Below are positions 1 through 6,992 of a stretch of 14,263 nt of DNA, one piece after another. This DNA is from Leptospira sp. 96542 (GTDB lineage Bacteria; Spirochaetota; Leptospiria; Leptospirales; Leptospiraceae). The position numbers and the translations under genes were made by a program. Positions within the stretch are counted from its first letter, which is position 1. Each line of letters opens with the position of its first letter. Below the pieces are notes generated by a model. The model made no database searches, was not told the origin of the DNA, and saw nothing but the letters and a program-made list of their open reading frames with translations. The stretch spans positions 1 through 14,263 of the forward strand of contig JARJFC010000073.1 in the NCBI GenBank assembly GCA_029310945.1, read 5' to 3'.

Positions 1-359
1 GTGTGATCAATGAAAAACCAGAATATATGGGTGGAGTCATCGCACCGGGCTTAAAAATTTCAATGGACGCACTCACGCGTAACACTGCCCAGCTTCCACC
101 CATCGTTTTTGAATCACCAAAGAAAGTTTTAGGTAATTCCACAATCGAATCGATTCAATCTGGTTTTTTTTACGGATGGATTGGGCTTTTGCGGGAAATT
201 GTTCGGGCAATCAAAGAAGAAAAACCTGGGGATTACATAGTGGTTGGAACTGGTGGATTGGTTACAACCATACATGCATCACACAACCAAGTTTTTGATG
301 AGATCGACCCGATGATGACACTCAAAGGCTTAAAAATTTTAGCAGATCTAAATTCGTAA
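1..359 (+). CDS. coaX: type III pantothenate kinase, C-terminal part (5' end outside window)
   Basis: This is the last ~119 residues of a CoaX-type pantothenate kinase, which phosphorylates pantothenate in the first committed step of coenzyme A synthesis in the cytoplasm. The frame is open from the window edge, so the 5' part lies outside; the GTG at base 3 is an internal valine codon, not a start. Family landmarks are visible in order: a GGVIAPGL stretch followed by '[10 protein letters not shown]', then '[15 protein letters not shown]', then the VVGTGGL segment, and a C-terminal '[11 protein letters not shown]', which is the usual end of the family. The N-terminal phosphate-binding loop and the catalytic aspartate are upstream and cannot be checked. 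It ends in TAA and converges with the leftward GT39 gene 52 bp away. Identification is firm from family motifs; the frame shows no sign of decay. Confidence 0.92.
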   Translation, partial: VINEKPEYMGGVIAPGLKISMDALTRNTAQLPPIVFESPKKVLGNSTIESIQSGFFYGWIGLLREIVRAIKEEKPGDYIVVGTGGLVTTIHASHNQVFDEIDPMMTLKGLKILADLNS

Positions 360-381
360 TTGGTAAAAAATTTAAATATTG

Positions 382-400
382 AATTGGAAGTGCCAATTTT
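382..400. terminator. weak hairpin between convergent genes
   Basis: A 6-bp inverted repeat AATTGG / CCAATT (382-387 and 393-398) with a 5-nt loop lies between the stops of coaX and the GT39 gene. On the + strand it runs into TTTT. The stem is AT-rich and short, so it could be a weak terminator for coaX; this is inference from position and shape. Confidence 0.35.
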
Positions 401-411
401 GATATGTACAG

Positions 412-1944
412 TTAATTCTTTGTCTTCGTATATACGATAGTTTTATAATGCAACCAATGATTTGTTGGTACGGGGATGTCCCATTCTTCACGTGACCATA
501 CACTATTATCTTTGAGTAAATCTTTGATCGCCGAGTTCCGCAAATCATCATTATAAAATACAAAAGCGTCGATGGAGTGAATGGTTTTTAAAAAAACTTC
601 AGAAGGAATTCCGAGCTCGCCTGGAATAAATTCACGTATTGTTAAGTTTGGACGTTTTGTACGCAAATAAAAGTATGGATCAGGAAGTGCTTGTAAATAA
701 ACCGATTTGGAGTTTTGTAATATTTGTTCTATCTTTTCAAAATGATTTTTTAAGATAAGATTAGAATCTGTTTTATACCAATGTATATAAGTGAATTGAA
801 ATATCCCTGAGAGTGAAATTAGTAACCCAACCCATACAACAACTTTAAACTTAGGTAGATTGTCATAAATCAAACCCATACCCCAAACCAATGGAAAAAG
901 TGAATGGATTACATACCAACCTTCCGAAGAAGAATATAATGAAAATAATACGGTTATAACCCAAACCCAATAAATTTGTAAGTTTTTTGGAAGTGATTTT
1001 TCTTTTGAGTAAAATCTGAAACTTAAAATTGATAATAAGAAAATTTGAATTCCAATTACTATTAATCTGAATTTTGCAAATGCAAATCCGAACAAAAATA
1101 CCCTCAGTTTGTCATACAAACTAAAGTTTTGGAAAAGAGTTTTTTTGCGAACAAGTTGGGATCCAAATTGCAAAATAAATAGATCAAAATCAGGATAAAT
1201 ATAATAAACCCAAACAAGAATTGGTAAAATACCTCCGATTCCAAAAAAAATCAAACATAGTTTCCAGTTTTGGTTTTTATAGAATAACAAAAACAGGGTG
1301 ATTATACCAAGGGAAGCTCCAAATGGATGCGATAAACAAGACAAGGATAAACAAACACCGCCAAATAAACAAAAGAGCATTCGTTTATTTTTTGTAGTTT
1401 CGGAAGACACAAAAAGTAAACTCATTAAAAAAAATAAAGCAGTTAAACCTTCCATTCGTGCGGCGGATCCGAAACGAAATAATAATGGTTCTAAGATGAT
1501 CGATGAAAAAACAATGATCGAAGCTTTTTTAGAAAATCCAAAAGATTTTGTTAAAAAATATAAACATACTAGAGAAAAATAGATGGCAATGGAGCTTCCG
1601 AGTCTAACCACGGTTAACGAATCAGAAAATAAGTGTATTAAACTTGAAGAATAAAGTAAATACGCAGGAGGCATCCATAGTGTTTTGATTTCCATACCAG
1701 GGATGAGACCAAACAATACAGGGGTTGCTAATCTGCCAGTTTCCACCAAGTGATTGGCGGGCGAAAAAAACAAAACTTCATCCGGCCAAATGACCGGAAA
1801 TAAATTTATATTACAAAAAATTTGGAAAAAGTAAAAGGCGCTGATGATAACAAACGTTATCTGATGCCAATAGAGGTTACTTAGAAAGGGAGGCTGTTGC
1901 TTCTTGTTCAGTTTCAAATACTTCAAACAGGTCGAGCAGTTCAA
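412..1944 (-). CDS. GT39/PMT-type integral membrane glycosyltransferase
   Basis: A protein of up to 510 residues with about ten hydrophobic segments spread over residues 28-400, then a soluble C-terminal tail of roughly 110 residues. The first extracytoplasmic loop carries WPDE (residues 53-56); acidic residues just after the first membrane span are the catalytic mark of ArnT/PMT-like GT-C enzymes that use polyprenyl-phosphate sugars. A second conserved-looking element, 'SAARMEGLTALFF' near residue 160, matches the R-E/D motif seen in this superfamily. It probably moves a sugar from a lipid-linked donor to a surface glycan, lipid or protein on the outer face of the inner membrane; donor and acceptor cannot be read. 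The only usable starts are TTG codons (1944, 1926, 1917), all inside the upstream STAS gene, with no clear ribosome site. Translation is probably coupled to STAS and the exact start is uncertain. Confidence 0.8.
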   Translation of the reverse strand: MNCSTCLKYLKLNKKQQPPFLSNLYWHQITFVIISAFYFFQIFCNINLFPVIWPDEVLFFSPANHLVETGRLATPVLFGLIPGMEIKTLWMPPAYLLYSSSLIHLFSDSLTVVRLGSSIAIYFSLVCLYFLTKSFGFSKKASIIVFSSIILEPLLFRFGSAARMEGLTALFFLMSLLFVSSETTKNKRMLFCLFGGVCLSLSCLSHPFGASLGIITLFLLFYKNQNWKLCLIFFGIGGILPILVWVYYIYPDFDLFILQFGSQLVRKKTLFQNFSLYDKLRVFLFGFAFAKFRLIVIGIQIFLLSILSFRFYSKEKSLPKNLQIYWVWVITVLFSLYSSSEGWYVIHSLFPLVWGMGLIYDNLPKFKVVVWVGLLISLSGIFQFTYIHWYKTDSNLILKNHFEKIEQILQNSKSVYLQALPDPYFYLRTKRPNLTIREFIPGELGIPSEVFLKTIHSIDAFVFYNDDLRNSAIKDLLKDNSVWSREEWDIPVPTNHWLHYKTIVYTKTKN

Positions 1945-2215
1945 CCACGTCGAAAACTTTTTTCACTGGCGGAGTGATACAGCAGAGTTTGAGTTTACGG
2001 CCTTGTTTGTCGAGCTCCCTCACCATTCCAACGAAGATCCGGATCCCTGAGGAAGAAATGTAAGAGATGAGCTCAAGATTGATGATGATGTCACCGTCAC
2101 CATTTTGTACATCTTCTGCTAGTTTTGCTTCCACTTCGTCAGAATGGGTGATATCCAAACGACCATTGAGGTGAACCAAGGTGTGCTTTCCGATTTTTTT
2201 GGTTTTTATTTCCAA
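1877..2215 (-). CDS. STAS-domain anti-anti-sigma factor (SpoIIAA/RsbV-like)
   Basis: A 112-residue single STAS domain. The N-terminal strand 'LVHLNGRLDITHSDEV' is the usual opening of the fold. The 'LISYISSSGIRIFVGM' segment (around residues 50-64) is the phosphorylation loop; Ser55, in the SSSG that replaces the more common DSSG, aligns with the serine phosphorylated by partner-switching kinases. Such proteins, when unphosphorylated, bind a serine-kinase anti-sigma factor and so free a sigma factor or another target. No kinase, phosphatase or sigma gene is adjacent, so the partner is unknown. The start is TTG at 2215, since a stop lies seven codons upstream; a purine-rich AAGTAGG lies 7 nt before it. 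The 3' end overlaps the start region of the GT39 gene by up to 68 bp, and it follows the recombinase-like gene by 55 nt. Confidence 0.88.
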   Translation of the reverse strand: MEIKTKKIGKHTLVHLNGRLDITHSDEVEAKLAEDVQNGDGDIIINLELISYISSSGIRIFVGMVRELDKQGRKLKLCCITPPVKKVFDVVELLDLFEVFETEQEATASLSK

Positions 2216-2244
2216 ACTGAGCCTACTTGGATACTAGAATCTGG

Positions 2245-2261
2245 AAAAGAACCAAAGGTTC
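2245..2261 (-). terminator. weak terminator-like hairpin before STAS gene
   Basis: Read on the minus strand, GAACC-TTT-GGTTC is followed directly by TTTT, placed 10 nt after the stop of the recombinase-like gene and before the STAS start. A 5-bp stem is short, so at best it would partly separate the two genes' transcription. Seen in sequence; function inferred. Confidence 0.3.
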
Positions 2262-2270
2262 AAGAAATTT

Positions 2271-2891
2271 TTAAGCCGCCTGGTTTTTGTTTTTCTTAAA
2301 AAGACGAGGGTCTCGTTGTTCATCTGGCGAAATTTGAAGGTAAATCCGGCGCCTGGTGGACCTTGGCGACCTATGTCCCAAAAATTCCTGGATCTCCCAA
2401 ATGGGAAACCCCTTTCGGAATAAATGCAAAGCAATGGTGTCCCTGAGAAATGGAATGTTCACTTCTTTTCGAATGAGTCCACTTGCTTTTTGCAGAATTT
2501 TTTGAACAGATCTGCCTTGCCTCTGGCCTTCTTCTCTCCCAGGGAAAAGATAGGAGTCGGGAGGGAAGTCTAAACAGTAACGGTAGATTTCTCTTGAAAA
2601 TTCCGTGGCAAGGGAGATTGACCTTCGTTTGAGCCGATCCCTCTCTGGAACGGAAACCAAAGCCTTTTCAGGATCAAAATCTTTCACTTTGATTGCGATG
2701 AGTTCGGGAATGGAAAAACCTGTACATACCAGAAATTTGAAAATAAGATAATGGACGTGATTTTGGCTTTGGATTCGAAAAAGAAGCCTTCGCAATTCCA
2801 ATTGAGAGATGTTTGGATTTTCCCAGTGGTTGACATCAACAGTCAAAGAATGAGGGAGTAGGGCTTTGGGAGCAGGTAAATATGTTCGCAT
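2271..2891 (-). CDS. short tyrosine recombinase-like protein with degenerate active site
   Basis: A 206-residue protein that aligns by eye with the catalytic domain of XerC/XerD-type recombinases but has no clear N-terminal core-binding domain (the family is usually ~300 residues). Landmarks: 'CTGFSIPELIAIKVKDF' (56-72) is the Arg-I box, where the invariant arginine is Ser60. Lys88 sits in the beta-hairpin 'RDRLKRRSISL'. 'PFLRDTIALHLFRKG' (147-161) is the HxLRH box, keeping Arg150 but with Pro147 and Asp151 at the two histidine positions. 'LGHRSPRSTRRRIYL' keeps His173 and a candidate nucleophile Tyr184, with two extra residues between them. The ATG start has a purine-rich GCGAGAAAAA upstream. 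Lacking Arg-I, it is probably not a normal recombinase and may bind DNA only. Nothing around it looks like an integrated element. Fold confidence is high; function is unknown. Confidence 0.72.
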   Translation of the reverse strand: MRTYLPAPKALLPHSLTVDVNHWENPNISQLELRRLLFRIQSQNHVHYLIFKFLVCTGFSIPELIAIKVKDFDPEKALVSVPERDRLKRRSISLATEFSREIYRYCLDFPPDSYLFPGREEGQRQGRSVQKILQKASGLIRKEVNIPFLRDTIALHLFRKGFPIWEIQEFLGHRSPRSTRRRIYLQISPDEQRDPRLFKKNKNQAA

Positions 2892-2944
2892 AGTTTTTCT
2901 CGCAGAAGTGTAACAAGGTCAAAGTAATTTGCAATCAAATAGTC

Positions 2945-2963
2945 ACCAAACATTCAGTTTGGT
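2945..2963. repeat. perfect 7-bp inverted repeat, candidate operator
   Basis: ACCAAAC (2945-2951), spacer ATTCA, GTTTGGT (2957-2963). It lies centrally in the divergent intergenic region, about 54 nt from the recombinase-like start codon and about 120 nt from the telA start. It has no T-run suited to termination of either flanking gene, so an operator is more likely than a terminator. Seen in sequence; role inferred. Confidence 0.45.
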
Positions 2964-3070
2964 TTAGATTATTTTACCGAAAAAAATTTCCTTGTTCGTG
3001 TTTTTGCACTTTTTGTTTTCTGCTTGCTAGATTTGTAAAAAAGTTTCCCATCTTGGGTGAGTAAAAAGAA

Positions 3071-3074
3071 AGGA
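3071..3074 (+). promoter_or_regulatory. ribosome binding site of telA-family gene
   Basis: AGGA within AAAGGAATGG, 7 nt before the ATG at 3082. This is one of the few clear Shine-Dalgarno sites in the window and supports that start. Confidence 0.7.
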
Positions 3075-3081
3075 ATGGAAT

Positions 3082-4152
3082 ATGGATTCTCTGGAACTAA
3101 AAACCAATGACCCTGAGCTGCAGTTGACAGCTGAGGATTTAAAAAAAGTTGATGAACTAACTTCACAAATCAAATTGAACGATCCAAATGATGTGATTCA
3201 GTACGGTGTTCAGGCTCAAAGTAAAGTCTCTGAATTTGCGGACAAAGTGTTAGCTGAAATCAAAACAAAAGATTCTGGTTATGCTGGTGAACTTCTGAAC
3301 AATTTGCTTTTTAAAGTGAAAGATCTCAATTTGGATGGTGTAGGAACGGATGGTAGTGCTCTTTCCAAGATCCCTGTCATTGGAGCCTTGTTTGATGCGT
3401 CGCGAAAATTTCTAGCCAAGTATGAAGATTTGTATTCGCAGATCGAAAAAATTGTCGAAGAATTGCACACGGCTCGCACCAACCTAACAAAAGACATAAC
3501 ACTACTCCAAGCTCTTTACGAAAAAAACTTGGAGTATTTTAAAGAAATCCAGCTCTACATTGCTGCTGGGGATAAAAAAATCCAAGAGTTTAGGGACAAA
3601 ACTCTACCCGATTTATTAGAAAAATCCAAAGCACAAGGGGACACATTATCCTCTCAAAAATACCAAGATATGGTGCAGATGATTGATCGTTTTGAGAAAA
3701 AAGTCCATGATTTGAAACTCAGTCGGATACTATCACTCCAAACAGGACCGCAAATACGACTCATCCAAAATGGGAACCAAGTGCTTGTGGAAAAAATCCA
3801 AAGTTCCATTTTGAATACCATTCCACTTTGGAAAAACCAAATCGTAATCGCACTGGGGCTCCTCAGACAGAAAAAAGCCCTGGAAGCTCAGAAAGAAGTT
3901 TCGAAAACTACGAATGATCTGATCCAAAAAAATTCCGAAATGTTGAAAACAGGAACCATTGAAATCGCAAAAGAATCTGAGAAAGGGATTGTTGAAATAG
4001 AAACTTTAAAAAAAGTAAACCAACAGCTCATCGATACAATCACAGAAACTCTAAAAATCCAAGAGGAAGGTCGTCAAAAACGAAAAGTCGCAGAACAAGA
4101 GTTAGTGAAAATTGAATCAGACATCAAACAAAAATTATTGGAATCAAAATAA
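3082..4152 (+). CDS. telA: TelA/KlaA family (toxic anion resistance) protein
   Basis: A 356-residue, mostly helical, charged soluble protein of the TelA/KlaA/YaaN family. Family signatures visible: 'KIPVIGALFDASRKFLAKYEDLYSQIEKIVEEL' spans about 96-128, 'LQTGPQIRLIQNGNQVL' about 219-235, and 'NTIPLWKNQIVIAL' at 245-258. The last is the hallmark of the family. The C-terminal third is a long predicted coiled coil. Family members were named for tellurite resistance on plasmids, but the chromosomal copies have no settled biochemical role; links to envelope stress or to Ter-type systems are proposed. The start is supported by an AGGA site. The stop TAA overlaps the next ATG by one base (TAATG), so the two are translationally coupled. 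Pairing with XpaC also occurs in Bacillus (xpaC-yaaN), which supports a joint function. Confidence 0.9.
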   Translation: MDSLELKTNDPELQLTAEDLKKVDELTSQIKLNDPNDVIQYGVQAQSKVSEFADKVLAEIKTKDSGYAGELLNNLLFKVKDLNLDGVGTDGSALSKIPVIGALFDASRKFLAKYEDLYSQIEKIVEELHTARTNLTKDITLLQALYEKNLEYFKEIQLYIAAGDKKIQEFRDKTLPDLLEKSKAQGDTLSSQKYQDMVQMIDRFEKKVHDLKLSRILSLQTGPQIRLIQNGNQVLVEKIQSSILNTIPLWKNQIVIALGLLRQKKALEAQKEVSKTTNDLIQKNSEMLKTGTIEIAKESEKGIVEIETLKKVNQQLIDTITETLKIQEEGRQKRKVAEQELVKIESDIKQKLLESK

Positions 4153-5021
4153 TGGCCGAAGTTTCAATCGAACAAAATCCAGATGAAAAAAAGTGGGCAA
4201 GGCGTGCCCACCTATCCACTCTTTTGACTTACCCGCTTGCGCTCTTACCATTTCCTTTTACTCTTTCTAGTTTGGGCGCAATTGGGTTTCCATTTCTCTT
4301 ATGGTTGTCTCGCAATAAGTCTTCTTATTCTGCTAAACAATCGTTAGAAGCTCTTTATTTTCAGTCACTTTTGTCTTTGGCAATCTTTGGTTTTGGAAAT
4401 AAATTTGCTGAAGATCGTGTATTACTTGTTTTTTCCTATGTGTTTTTGGTTTTTATACATATTGTTTTTTTGGGAATTTCTGTATTTCGCACAACAATTG
4501 GTAAACCACACTCATATCCGTTTAGTTTTTTTCCTCTTTTGTTTTCTTCAAATAAAACAAAAGAGAATTGGAATGAGTTGAAAAAAAAATTTGATGATAA
4601 AGTCGAATTCAATGAATTCAAATCACAAATGGAAAAACTGGATTCTTATCGATCAGAAACAGAAAAATCATCCAAATTATTAGCAGATCCATCACTTTCA
4701 TCACTTTGTAATGAATACATTCTTTCTCTGGGTGATTTACGAGTTCGATTAGCGGAAGATCCTCTATCATACAAAAAAGCCAAACAATACTTGAATTACT
4801 TTCCTGAAACCGTATCAAAAATTTTAAATCAATATTTAAAAGTGAGTACGGACGTTACGGCAGAAAACCACAACAGACGAAAAGAAGAACTCACCCAACT
4901 TTTCAGCGAAGTCATAAAAACAACGGAACAAGTTCGTAAAAAACTAAAAGCAGACGAAACTTTAAATTTAGATGTTGAGATAACCGCTATGAAGAAAAAC
5001 ATTCAATTTGGCGGTTATTAA
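4152..5021 (+). CDS. DUF4870-like membrane domain fused to XpaC-like domain
   Basis: A 289-residue protein with two parts. Residues ~20-132 hold three or four hydrophobic spans. They include 'FPFLLWLSRNKSSYSAKQSLEALYFQ', which resembles the Tic20/DUF4870 pattern of a hydrophobic span, a short charged loop and a conserved 'aqealnFq' helix. Residues ~140-289 are soluble, helical and charged, and resemble XpaC (family named for 5-bromo-4-chloroindolyl phosphate hydrolysis). 'AKQYLNYFPETVSKILNQYLKV' fits its central helix, and the C-terminal 'LDVEITAMKKNIQFGGY' fits its conserved end. No catalytic residues are recognisable. It probably anchors a TelA-interacting module at the inner membrane; this is inferred from one-base overlap with telA and from the xpaC-telA pairing elsewhere. 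The XpaC call is fairly sure, the DUF4870 call less so. Confidence 0.75.
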   Translation: MAEVSIEQNPDEKKWARRAHLSTLLTYPLALLPFPFTLSSLGAIGFPFLLWLSRNKSSYSAKQSLEALYFQSLLSLAIFGFGNKFAEDRVLLVFSYVFLVFIHIVFLGISVFRTTIGKPHSYPFSFFPLLFSSNKTKENWNELKKKFDDKVEFNEFKSQMEKLDSYRSETEKSSKLLADPSLSSLCNEYILSLGDLRVRLAEDPLSYKKAKQYLNYFPETVSKILNQYLKVSTDVTAENHNRRKEELTQLFSEVIKTTEQVRKKLKADETLNLDVEITAMKKNIQFGGY

Positions 5022-5022
5022 A

Positions 5023-5835
5023 ATGAATTCTGAATTGAGAGATCGGTCGTATCATTTTTTAAATTTTTTACCTTCGGTAGCTCAGTATTTAGAATCGAAA
5101 CACAAAGAATCAGATTTAAAAGTGGATGAAAAATCTTTGTATAATTTGGTTACTGAGGCCGATCTCAATTCAGAATCTAAGATTTTATCAGAGATCCAAA
5201 AAAATTATCCCAATGATGGAATTCTATCGGAAGAACGTGAAGAAATCAAAGGAAACTCTGGATATACATGGGTAATTGATCCTTTGGATGGAACAACAAA
5301 TTACACACATGGTTTGCCTTTGTATGGAATTTCAGTAGGAATTGTGGACTCAGATTCAATGGTTCCATTGGGGGGAATGGTTTTTTTTCCTGAATTAAAT
5401 ACATATTATCATGCGATCAAAGGGGAAGGTTCATTTCGAGAAAAAACCAAACTCCAAGTATCTAAAACGACACAACTCAAAGATTCTTTATTTGTAACAG
5501 GGTTTCCGTATGATAGAAGTATGTCGCTCGATACTCTTATGGTATATTATAAAAACATTTTATCTAAATCACGTGGAATCAGGCGAACTGGTGCGGCCAC
5601 TCTCGATTTATGCTGGCTAGCCGAAGGTAAGTTTGACGCCTATTATGAGTTGGGTTTAAAGCCATGGGACATGGCCGCTGGATCTTTGATTGTTTTGGAA
5701 GCAGGTGGACAACTTTCAACAATGGATGGTAATGATTTTTCCATCCATGTGCCTAGCCTCCTAGCTTCCAATGGTCTCGTACACGAATTTTTACTAAACG
5801 AATTCGAAGGGCAAATCAACCGAGTAGTGTACTGA
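5023..5835 (+). CDS. inositol monophosphatase family protein (SuhB/IMPase-like)
   Basis: A 270-residue Mg2+-dependent phosphatase of the IMPase/FIG superfamily. The metal site is intact: the 'ILSEE' glutamates (70/71), DPLDGTTNY at 86-94 with Asp86 and Asp89, and 'KPWDMAAG' with Asp216. The length and the 'RRTGAATLDLCWLAEGKFDAYYE' segment fit SuhB-like inositol-1-phosphate phosphatases. A related phosphatase (for example for histidinol phosphate or another sugar phosphate) cannot be excluded. ATG 5023 is preferred; it lies 1 nt after the stop of the XpaC-fusion gene and begins just before the first helix. An in-frame TTG at 5008 would add five residues overlapping that gene. It is the third gene of the telA operon. 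Its 3' end overlaps the convergent glycosyltransferase gene by 20 bp. Confidence 0.9.
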   Translation: MNSELRDRSYHFLNFLPSVAQYLESKHKESDLKVDEKSLYNLVTEADLNSESKILSEIQKNYPNDGILSEEREEIKGNSGYTWVIDPLDGTTNYTHGLPLYGISVGIVDSDSMVPLGGMVFFPELNTYYHAIKGEGSFREKTKLQVSKTTQLKDSLFVTGFPYDRSMSLDTLMVYYKNILSKSRGIRRTGAATLDLCWLAEGKFDAYYELGLKPWDMAAGSLIVLEAGGQLSTMDGNDFSIHVPSLLASNGLVHEFLLNEFEGQINRVVY

Positions 5836-6991
5836 CCATTTGATTTAATTTTTCCCGAATCATCTGTTTAGAAAAATTCAATTCAACATAACGTTTTCCA
5901 TTTTTACCCAATTGAGTTCTCATTTTTGAATCTTTTAACAAATATTCGAGTGTTCGTTTGAATAATATTGAATCGTTATAATACAATCCGCCTTGGCTTC
6001 GGATGCAGTGTCCTCGCATAACAAGAGATTTAGCGTTGACTAATACAGGTAATTCGGATAACCAGGCTTCCATGATAGAAATGGAAAAACTTTCGAATGG
6101 AGAAGGGTTAATTAAAACGGCCGATTCAGAAAGGATTTTTAGTTTTGTTTCCTCATCTAAAAAACCAGTAAATTCAATATCGTCCCTGGGATCGGGTTTC
6201 ATTGAAAAAAGAGAACCAATACATATGAGTTTGATATTTGGATCAGGTACATTCTTTTTCCAATCACTATAATATTCGAATAATTCTGGGTAACCTTTTG
6301 CAGGTTCAATCCTACCAATAGAAACCAATTGTTGGCTTTTTCTGATAGATTCTGAATTTTTGTTATTTGGTTCATTCAATTCCACATAAGTTCCAATCAG
6401 AAAATAATTTTTAGGAGTTTGCCCGATATATTTTAAATACACATCCAATTCTTCGGGGGCGTTAAAACTATAAACAAATTTGGGCAAATAAGTTCGTTTG
6501 TACAAAGGAAGTTGGAACGCTGGTTCATCGTGGAATGTGGGAACAATGACAAAGGGAACTTTTAATACAGGAACAAGTTTTACAATTGGATAATATAAAT
6601 ACCCAATCAAAATAATTAAATCATATTTATTTTGTTCAGCGGTAACGTAATCGACTAAATCTGGTGAATAAGGACCTTGTTCAATTAAAAATTTTTCTTC
6701 TAATTCTGGTTTTACATTGATTCCTTCATCCAAACATTCTGACAGGATAACATTCATTTTGCGAATATTTCTTTCTTTTAATACAGTAAAACGTAAAATT
6801 TTTATAGAATTTGAATGAGAAACTCCAATCAAAAGTTGATTTTTCCAGGTTACGTAATCTTTTGCGGTCGTAGTACAAACTGTAACTTCGTTTATTTCGG
6901 ATAATAATTCGGCGTAGTCTTTTGTAAGTTTTTCGGCTCCACCGACTGCAGTATCCAAATAACGAGAAGTCACAATTAGAATTTTCGCCAT
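5816..6991 (-). CDS. GT4-family glycosyltransferase (GT-B fold), third of three
   Basis: A 391-residue retaining glycosyltransferase of the GT4 type. The N-terminal Rossmann half opens with 'KILIVTSRYLDTAVGGAEK', containing the GGAE acceptor-loop motif (17-20). The donor half starts near 'LVSIGRIEPAKGYPEL' (222-237) and holds the EX7E motif, Glu300 and Glu308, in 'NPSPFESFSISIMEAW'. No signal peptide or membrane span, so it acts on the cytoplasmic face of the inner membrane. Donor sugar and acceptor cannot be deduced; the nearby rmd makes GDP-D-rhamnose a candidate donor. ATG start is 1 nt after the preceding gene's TGA, so it is the promoter-distal gene of a four-gene operon. It is clearly different in sequence from the two related GT4 genes upstream. 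Its 3' end overlaps the IMPase gene by 20 bp. Confidence 0.88.
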   Translation of the reverse strand: MAKILIVTSRYLDTAVGGAEKLTKDYAELLSEINEVTVCTTTAKDYVTWKNQLLIGVSHSNSIKILRFTVLKERNIRKMNVILSECLDEGINVKPELEEKFLIEQGPYSPDLVDYVTAEQNKYDLIILIGYLYYPIVKLVPVLKVPFVIVPTFHDEPAFQLPLYKRTYLPKFVYSFNAPEELDVYLKYIGQTPKNYFLIGTYVELNEPNNKNSESIRKSQQLVSIGRIEPAKGYPELFEYYSDWKKNVPDPNIKLICIGSLFSMKPDPRDDIEFTGFLDEETKLKILSESAVLINPSPFESFSISIMEAWLSELPVLVNAKSLVMRGHCIRSQGGLYYNDSILFKRTLEYLLKDSKMRTQLGKNGKRYVELNFSKQMIREKLNQMVSTLLG

Positions 6992-6992
6992 T

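Larger units (their letters stand above)
2892..3081. promoter_or_regulatory. divergent promoter region between recombinase-like gene and telA
   Basis: 190 bp separating two divergent units, so it must hold promoters for both. For telA the best pair I see is TTGCAC (3004-3009) with TAGATT (3028-3033), 18 nt apart and only 4/6 matches each. On the minus strand a TTGATT lies about 40 nt upstream of the recombinase-like ATG, without a good -10. A perfect 7-bp dyad lies in the middle (separate entry). Confidence 0.4.

Noticed and set aside
1298..1582. Open frame on the + strand antisense to the GT39 gene
   Set aside because: Lysine/asparagine-rich translation typical of a shadow of a membrane protein gene; no family resemblance.
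2234..2434. Open frame on the minus strand overlapping the recombinase-like gene
   Set aside because: It lies within a better-supported gene in another frame, has an arginine-rich unstructured composition, and has no ribosome site.
2271..2891. Mobile element or integron suggested by the recombinase-like gene
   Set aside because: No att-like direct repeats, tRNA, attC sites, cargo genes or terminal inverted repeats nearby, and the catalytic residues are incomplete.
2945..2963. LexA (SOS) box
   Set aside because: The dyad has CAAA and TTTG in the opposite order to the TTTG-N5-CAAA site I recall for Leptospira LexA, and nearby genes are not SOS genes.
4581..4589. Nine-adenine tract in the XpaC fusion gene as a phase-variation site
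   Set aside because: It lies in a lysine-coding stretch of an AT-rich gene with no surface-antigen role, so ordinary codon composition explains it.
5779..5832. GTACAC...GTGTAC inverted repeat as a terminator between convergent genes
   Set aside because: The arms are 42 nt apart inside coding sequence and no T-run follows, so chance pairing is the simpler explanation.
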